The notes under the pieces were generated by a model that was not told the DNA's origin, did no database searches, and saw only the letters and a list, made by a program, of their open reading frames with translations. A stretch of 64,000 nt of DNA from Sepioteuthis lessoniana (Eukaryota > Mollusca > Cephalopoda > Myopsida > Loliginidae). Below, piece after piece: positions 57,987-64,000 of this stretch (positions within the stretch are counted from its first letter, which is position 1; every line of letters starts with the position of its first letter). The stretch lies in assembly GCA_963585895.1 (NCBI GenBank), contig OY757917.1, positions 100,045,112-100,109,111 of the forward strand. The letters run 5' to 3'. The translations under genes were made by a program, and so were the position numbers.

Positions 57987-58395
57987 TTGTAAGTATATAG
58001 TTTGTAGATAACATTATTTAAAAAAAAAAACCTATAGTTAATTTGTTTACAAACAGTTAAAAGGTTTCAAGCATTGTTATCCAACACAAATAATCCTATT
58101 TGATATTAATCATTTGTTTGGGCATAGTTAAATGGTTTCAAGTATTGCTATTTATTGTTTGCACACAGTTGAATAGTTTCAAGTTTTGCTGTTGAACACT
58201 AATAATTCTATTTAATATTAATAATCCCTACTAAATGATTGAACAATTCTATTTAACCCATAGATGGGACTCTAACAAGGAATACCATTCTGCATCAGTG
58301 GACCTGAGAATAATGGTAATGAAATGGTACACCACATCTCCCAAGACTGGAGCCTCATCATTAGATGTAGTTTAATGTCATACCCAGGACACTAA
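57888..58395 (-). repeat. Rep-A copy 13, tandem with copy 14
   Basis: Tail TGTTTTATGGCATATTAACC, TA microsatellite (57948-57982), two to three GTTAAATGGTTTCAAGTAT units, core to CATACCCAGGACACT. A second copy in the same orientation begins within 15 bp. Confidence 0.8.
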
Positions 58396-58407
58396 ATGGT
58401 TTCTAAT

Positions 58408-58850
58408 TTGATTTGGTTTGGTTGTGTTTTATGGCCAAATGAACCCTTGGGGATTATTTAATGCCAAATCCTGTTTATATAATTTGTAAGCAAATAGTTT
58501 GTAGGTAACATTTATTTTAAATGAAGCAGAGCTCATTTGTTTGCACACAGTTAAATGGTTTCAAGTATTACTATTTAATAGTAATAATTTTATTAAATAT
58601 TGAGGATAAGATTGAATTAGTTCTATTTGACTTATAGATGGGACACTAACAGGTACTACCAATCAATATCAAAGTGGATTGGGAGTAATGGCAGTGAAAG
58701 AGTACTCCACATTCCCAAAAGCTCCAAATCTGGAACCTTACCATTAGATGGTTTAGTGTCATCTAGAGCACTCAATCCAGGGGAGGGTGGGTTTTACCTT
58801 TCTGCAAAGCATACAGTTGGTGAATTCTACAACACAAGCAGACATGGTTC
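58408..58850 (-). repeat. Rep-A copy 14, tandem with copy 13
   Basis: Tail GGTTGTGTTTTATGGCCAAA, one middle unit (GCACACAGTTAAATGGTTTC), then core and head to GCATACAGTTGGTGAATTCT. Confidence 0.8.
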
Positions 58851-58981
58851 TTTAGACTCAGTGGTACTTGAGAAATCTATTTACTGAGTGATCAGATGCT
58901 CTGTACTTAATTCTATATTAGATAAAAATTCATTTCTTCATTATATATAAACAGGGTGTTTTGAAAAGGATATAATTGTCT

Positions 58982-59216
58982 TTTTATCTTGGTTTATTTA
59001 TTTAATGGCATATTCAACTTTGTGGGTTATTAATTACCAAAGCCACCCTTGTAGAAGAACAGTAGTGATACTATTTAACCCACAGTTGGAAGAGATAAGG
59101 GGTTCATACCTTTCCCAAGGGTATTAGTTTGAAAGTGAACATAATAGTACTACTGGAAATAAAACTTGCTTACTATTATGTCATAATTCAGTATGTAAAC
59201 TACTATACCACTTGTC
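58982..59216 (-). repeat. SINE-T copy, full length
   Basis: Minus-sense: tail TTTAATGGCATATTCAACTT, then GTAGAAGAACAGTAGTGATA, GGGGTTCATACCTTTCCCAA, and a degenerate tRNA-like head. Confidence 0.7.
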
Positions 59217-59929
59217 TTTTTGGTAATTTGTATTTGATTATTTTATCTTTGTAGCATTGAAAATTGTAGATTTTGACAGCTCTATCAGTAAAGATCACAG
59301 AGATTTTCTGGATGGAAAAGTCAAATTCTTGGACACTTCAAGAAATTCAGCAATTAACAAAAATGGCTGACTTGAGCTTTTTGATCCAGTAAACTTTTTG
59401 TCTTATAAAATTTATCAACCAAATATATATTGTCAACTTTCTAAGAAGTGTAGAAAAAAAGAAATTTCATGTTAAATTTGTCATTCACACTCAAGAGACA
59501 TTCATTCTTAAAAAACAACAAAGCTGGCAATACAAAATAATGGATGCTGAATTGAGACTAGTACATAAAGCAATTATTTGAATAGCTAAATACTGTTTTC
59601 TCTGAGTATATAGTTTTCATGTGACTAATATTGTAGTATAAAATTTACCTGCTCACTTATCTCTCGGGTTGTATTTTTTATAAAATGCCATATTTCACAA
59701 GAAATGTTCAAAAGGATACTCAAAAAATACCAAAAATTATAAGTAACTCACTTATTTGAAAAACATGATTGAAAAAAACAACATCAGAAATACTTAAATC
59801 CAGAAATACTAAACCAGATCATTTTTATTTATACCAAGATACACAATAGAAATAATCCAAGAAGACCAATAATCTCCATGAGATAAGACACTCAACTGAA
59901 TCCAGTGGCAAGTCTCTAATTCTAGAGCT

Positions 59930-60330
59930 CTGAGGAATATGTAGTACCTTCTTTTGCCATTACTCCCAAATCTTCTCTGATCTGGAGTGATAGTATCTGT
60001 AAGAGTCCTATTTGTGCATTTAATAGATCTGTTTGAAAATTATTTGTATTTGATAGGAATACATGAAACCATATATATGCAAACAAAGGATTATTATCAA
60101 ATAGAATTATTATTGTTTGATAGCAACACTTAAAAACATTTTAACAGCATGCAAACTATTTGTATTAGATACGAATATTAGATACCGTATAACAGTGGTG
60201 TAATTTAAAAAATTCAATGGAACATTGAAATATAGTTATGATTAGTTAAACATTTATGAATCAAATTTTGGCACTAAATAAGCTATAACGGGTTGATACG
60301 CTATTAAAAAAATAAACTAAATAAAAAATT
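59930..60330 (+). repeat. Rep-A copy 15, plus sense, head missing
   Basis: Plus-sense core (TTGCCATTACTCCCAAATCT), diverged middle, and tail TTGGCACTAAATAAGCTATA followed by GGTTGATACGCTATT and an A-rich end. The Penelope fossil begins about 100 bp further on. Confidence 0.7.
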
Positions 60331-60429
60331 TCCCCAGTCAACAGCTACACTTCTAAACTAAGTACACTGATTACAAAATACAACCTTTAACTGAAAATGA
60401 GATACAAGATTTCTAATATAAAATTAATA

Positions 60430-60896
60430 ATAAAATGATACCTCAAAATACAATTCAAGTTGCAATGGATGTCAAATTTTTATACTCTAATATCAAACAT
60501 GTGGAAGGAAAAATGATCTTAACAGAAAACCTTTGCAACAGAATATTCATAAAAGAACAAAGTACAAAAACAATAATGATCCTAATGCACAAACACGAAA
60601 TCATTTTAACACAGCTGCTGCACAATCATATACTACCATATAAATGTGAAAATTTGAACATATATCATGAAATCGATAATTACTGCCTCTTTTATTCTAG
60701 GTACATTAATGAGATACAGTTTACTTAGACTGGGGGAGAAACAAAACTCAACAATTTCCTTACTAGCTTAAACAGGAAATACAGTTCAGTTAAATTTGAC
60801 CATGAAAATTCCATGCAATGAATAACATTTTTAGACATCTTGATACACATTGATGAAAATAAACAATGATAACAACACTATCCACAATATCCACAG

Positions 60897-60928
<32 letters not shown>

Positions 60929-61440
60929 ACTCCAAATATTCTTACCCCAAGCATCCCAAAGAAAGCCTATCCTACTTACAAGCTTTAAGAATAAGAAGAA
61001 TCTGTCCCAAAAGTAAAGATCAATTTAATAATATAAGAATTTTAAAACATTATTATTACCATAATTCAACCAAATACCAGATTTAGTGCTATCACTGTCC
61101 TAAACCATAAAATTATCAAAAAGGAGAAATTAACCATATCCCATGAGTAACCACATTTAACAATATACCACCTCCATTAGGACAAATAATAAATAATTAC
61201 TGGGTAATCTTTAAATAAAAATCCAAATTAAAAGAGATAATTTCTAGAACTAGAATAACTTTTTACTATAGACTTAAAAATCCAAGAAAAATGATAGGAA
61301 GTAAAATAATTATCCAAAACAAACCTATTATGAAAATAATAAAATTTTATCAACCATGTAATGGGAAAAAGCAAACTCTGCAACAAACATATCAGGTATA
61401 TTAATTCATTTACAACCAATAGGACTTTTAAAATCTACCA
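60430..61440 (+). mobile_element. Penelope-like element reverse transcriptase fossil
   Basis: Three blocks in order match Penelope-like reverse transcriptases: IPQNTIQVAMDVKFLYSNI (motif A region, about 60438-60500), FYSRYI (the block that normally carries the catalytic YIDD, about 60690-60720), and ESLSYLQALRIRRICPKS (conserved thumb region, about 60960-61015). A further weak stretch with RLKNPRKMIGSKIIIQNK reaches about 61330. A TA microsatellite lies inside it at 60897-60924. The copy has several breaks and is not functional. No GIY-YIG endonuclease was recognised downstream. Confidence 0.8.
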
Positions 61441-61449
61441 TGAATAAAA

Positions 61450-62600
61450 ATGTAAAAAAAAAACTTCAAATGGAAACTGATCTCAAATTTTAAGAATATT
61501 GCCTTTATATATAGTCACAAAAAGACGATGAATAACTTTTTTACCACTTCTGATGCCAAAAGGAAGTAACTCATCTTTTTCAATATTGCAATGATTTGTA
61601 TTATGATATCTATTTTATGTGTTGGGTTTGTCTGAGGATCACAGCCAAATGGAAAATTCCAGAAACCTTATTTTAAGTTAAGAGCTTGTAAAATTTGTGA
61701 TACCTATATATTCGAAATATTTTCCAATAGAAAAGAAACCTATATTATGCAATTAAGTTCAAAATTCTATGATAAAGAACAAATTAAGTTAGCAAATAGC
61801 AAGAAAACAATATGAATAAATAGGGCAAAATACTAACAATAACAATGGTTTGAATGGAATCAGTGATGCCCAATTTGCTTAATTCAAGGTCTACAATGCA
61901 CAAAAGACTTCCAAGAGACTAGAATTACTTTTGAGATGCTCAAGTCAACATAAATAAAGTTTTGGTTTTTCACATTGGTTTTGTGAAAAGATGTTTTTTT
62001 TATTTTATTTCTTTTTTTTTTTCTTTAAGCTCTGAGGTGTCAGCACAAATAGTCTTTAGAACAACCTTTCATTAAAAACAAAGACACACTGACATAGAGA
62101 CATGGTACGCCACACAAATACTGACACAGTTTTCTGTTTGTGAACAATTTTGACTTTTTTTCTCTTTGACACAGACACTGGCTTAGATTTAGCTGAATTG
62201 GATTGTATTTATTTTCAGCAACAATTACTACAATTCAACACAAATTTTTGACACAACAATATAGATATTCAGGCTATTAATAAATTCAATGTTTTCTCTT
62301 CAAAGTTTGTCCATTCAACAAGCTAAAATCAAGCAGAAAAGTTGGAAATATTATAAATATAGACTATTGCTAACAGACACACATCTATATTATAATGATC
62401 CTATTATTGTTTGTATATTATCATATGACAGCAAAAAATATTAAATCATGTTGAAATTCTGTAACTTAGAGAATAAAACAATTTTCAATAGAATTTTTGA
62501 AATAATAATAAAAATAGTCATGGATCAGTATTCATATTTGCCTAGATCATCATCATTTTCAAAGATGACTATTTAAGATTAAATGGCATATCAGTGAGAT
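61450..62600. other. AT-rich non-coding stretch
   Basis: Follows the Penelope fossil; it may hold decayed continuation of it but no block could be read. Confidence 0.5.
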
Positions 62601-62609
62601 TTATTTTTA

Positions 62610-62765
62610 ACACAATAGTATTAAAATGCTCGGGAGCAAAGAATAAAGCAATTTCCAATCCAATTTGTAATTTCTGTCGCATGTTCAGTCTGATCATTAA
62701 AATTTGCCGAAGGATCTAATTACTTAAGGCTAATTACAGAGCACATCTGCATATGTGTTCATTTT
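62610..62765. repeat. Rep-C: low-copy dispersed repeat
   Basis: Shares with 51735-51890 the order TTAAAATGCT, ATAAAGCAATTT(C)CAATCCA, GATTAAA-type and GCTAATTACAG blocks. Function unknown; two copies seen, both in the same orientation. Confidence 0.4.
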
Positions 62766-62941
62766 CAGTCAATAATAATATAAAATTTTATAAATAGGAT
62801 GTGATGGACAATGAAGTTTTGTTCTTTATGCATAATGTTCCTGTTTTTAACTATGAAAACCAATCTATTAGAAGCAAATTTTCTGTTTGTTCAAATACTA
62901 TGTCTATAATCAATCTTAACAGTGACCATTATTTATATTTG

Positions 62942-63332
62942 TTAATTGTGTTGCATGGTATATCAACCATTTTGGTTTATTTAATGCCAAATCCTGTTTA
63001 TACATGTTTTTAAGTGAATAGTTTATATATAACATTTTTAAATAAGCCAGAGTTCATTTGTTTACACACAGTTAAATAGTTCAAAGTATGGTAAATGGTT
63101 GAATAGTTCTCTTCAACCAATAGATAGGACCCTATCAGGTATTACCAATCCTAGTCTGAGTGGACCTAGGAGTAATGGTAATGAAGGTGTACTCCACATT
63201 TCCCAAAGCTCCAGGACTGGAGTTACACCATCAGATGGTTTAGTGTCAGGTCACTCATTGAGGGATGAGAGTCTAACTTCACAGCAGAGATGCAGTCAGC
63301 ATATTCTATAGCCCCAGCTAACTGGGCATTAT
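62942..63332 (-). repeat. Rep-A copy 16, short middle, intact head
   Basis: Tail TGCATGGTATATCAACCATT, single middle unit (ACACACAGTTAAATAGTT), full core and head to CAGCCCCAGCTAACTGGGCA, then a GATA microsatellite. Confidence 0.8.
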
Positions 63333-63974
63333 ATAAATACACATAGATAGATAGATAGATAGATATGTTTGCATGTGTAGAGTCTGAAAATTATTACTGT
63401 GACAAAAAATTGAAATTGCATAACTGCAATGTGGTAACAATTCTTGAAACAAAATGTTCAGCCAAACTGATGTATATTTCCAGAATAAATATATACAATT
63501 CCACCATGTCCTGCAAATAAAATAGGTGGTATAAAATAGTTGATTGTTTAGAGGCTTAGAAGTTTTCATTTTGGAAAAAAATCTACTGAATAATAAAAAA
63601 AAAAAATGAGGAACTTTAAACATTTATCCAAAACTTATTCTCTTTATCTTGATTTGCTGAGAATTAAATTCCAAAAATATTAATGCATGAACAAATAGGA
63701 AAGTGTATGTCATTTGCACAATTGCAAGATTTTAGCAACCAAACTTGAAAATTTAAGATGAAAACAAAAAATGTTCTCATGTCTGAGACACATGGGTGTG
63801 TGCATGTACAAAGTGTAATGCACCATCAAGATACCTGTTAGGCTATGAGGGAGGCTAAAGTAATCAGTAGGTGGTTAAAATTGTAGGGGGTCATGTATTC
63901 AAGAATGGCGCCCATTCTCTTCCTATGCTTGTGATTATAGCCACAGGCAAAAATGGGAAAGATTAGTTTTACAT

Positions 63975-64000
63975 GAATATATATATATATATATATATAT
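63975..64000. repeat. (TA)n at the window end
   Basis: TA run continuing past the window edge. Confidence 0.9.

Overview
This is AT-rich, repeat-dense animal DNA with almost no host coding sequence. Nothing looks bacterial: there are no operons, no ribosome-binding-site/ORF layout and no long intact genes. It holds long TA and CA/TG microsatellites, several SINE families, LINE and Penelope fragments, mariner/Tc1 fossils and two solo LTRs. That mix suits a large invertebrate genome, probably a mollusc and possibly a cephalopod. The taxon is an inference from repeat style, not from a diagnostic gene.

Host gene content: the only convincing host feature is one small exon on the minus strand at 16308-16445. 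It has a strong polypyrimidine/AG acceptor, two consecutive start codons, 38 in-frame codons and a clean GTGAGA donor. It looks like the first coding exon of an unidentified gene whose later exons lie to the left, perhaps outside the window. A 60-codon patch at 57491-57673 is protein-like but unassigned.

Repeats by region: 1-5 kb has a purine-rich tract and an internally deleted mariner. 5-9 kb has a TA/TG microsatellite, Rep-A, an inverted duplication around a SINE, and a second purine tract. 9-15 kb has Rep-A with a tRNA-derived SINE (Rep-B) nested in it, an RLE-type LINE 3' end, a well-preserved SINE-T, and an RTE-like LINE 3' end. 15-27 kb has the host exon, a 180-bp hairpin, Rep-A and a second RTE-like LINE copy. 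27-38 kb is mostly bare AT-rich sequence with an RLE-LINE 3' end, a Tc1 terminus and another mariner. 38-49 kb has a solo LTR, a terminal-inverted-repeat element, a long inverted repeat with a hammerhead/Penelope-like motif, pyrimidine tracts, and a Tc1 element whose right inverted repeat is split by a second solo LTR. 49-64 kb has many Rep-A and SINE-T copies, a (TG)n tract, an RLE-LINE end and a Penelope-like reverse transcriptase fossil.

How the parts relate: the most abundant family, here called Rep-A (16 copies seen), and the tRNA-headed family SINE-T end in the same approximately 45-nt tail, which can fold into a hairpin. This suggests both use the same retrotransposition machinery. Nested insertions give a local order: Rep-A predates Rep-B at 9.5 kb and SINE-T at 55.9 kb, and Tc1 predates the LTR at 47.6 kb. 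I found no intact autonomous element and no clear novel multigene system. The Rep-A/SINE-T tail sharing and the nested LTR are the observations best supported by the sequence.
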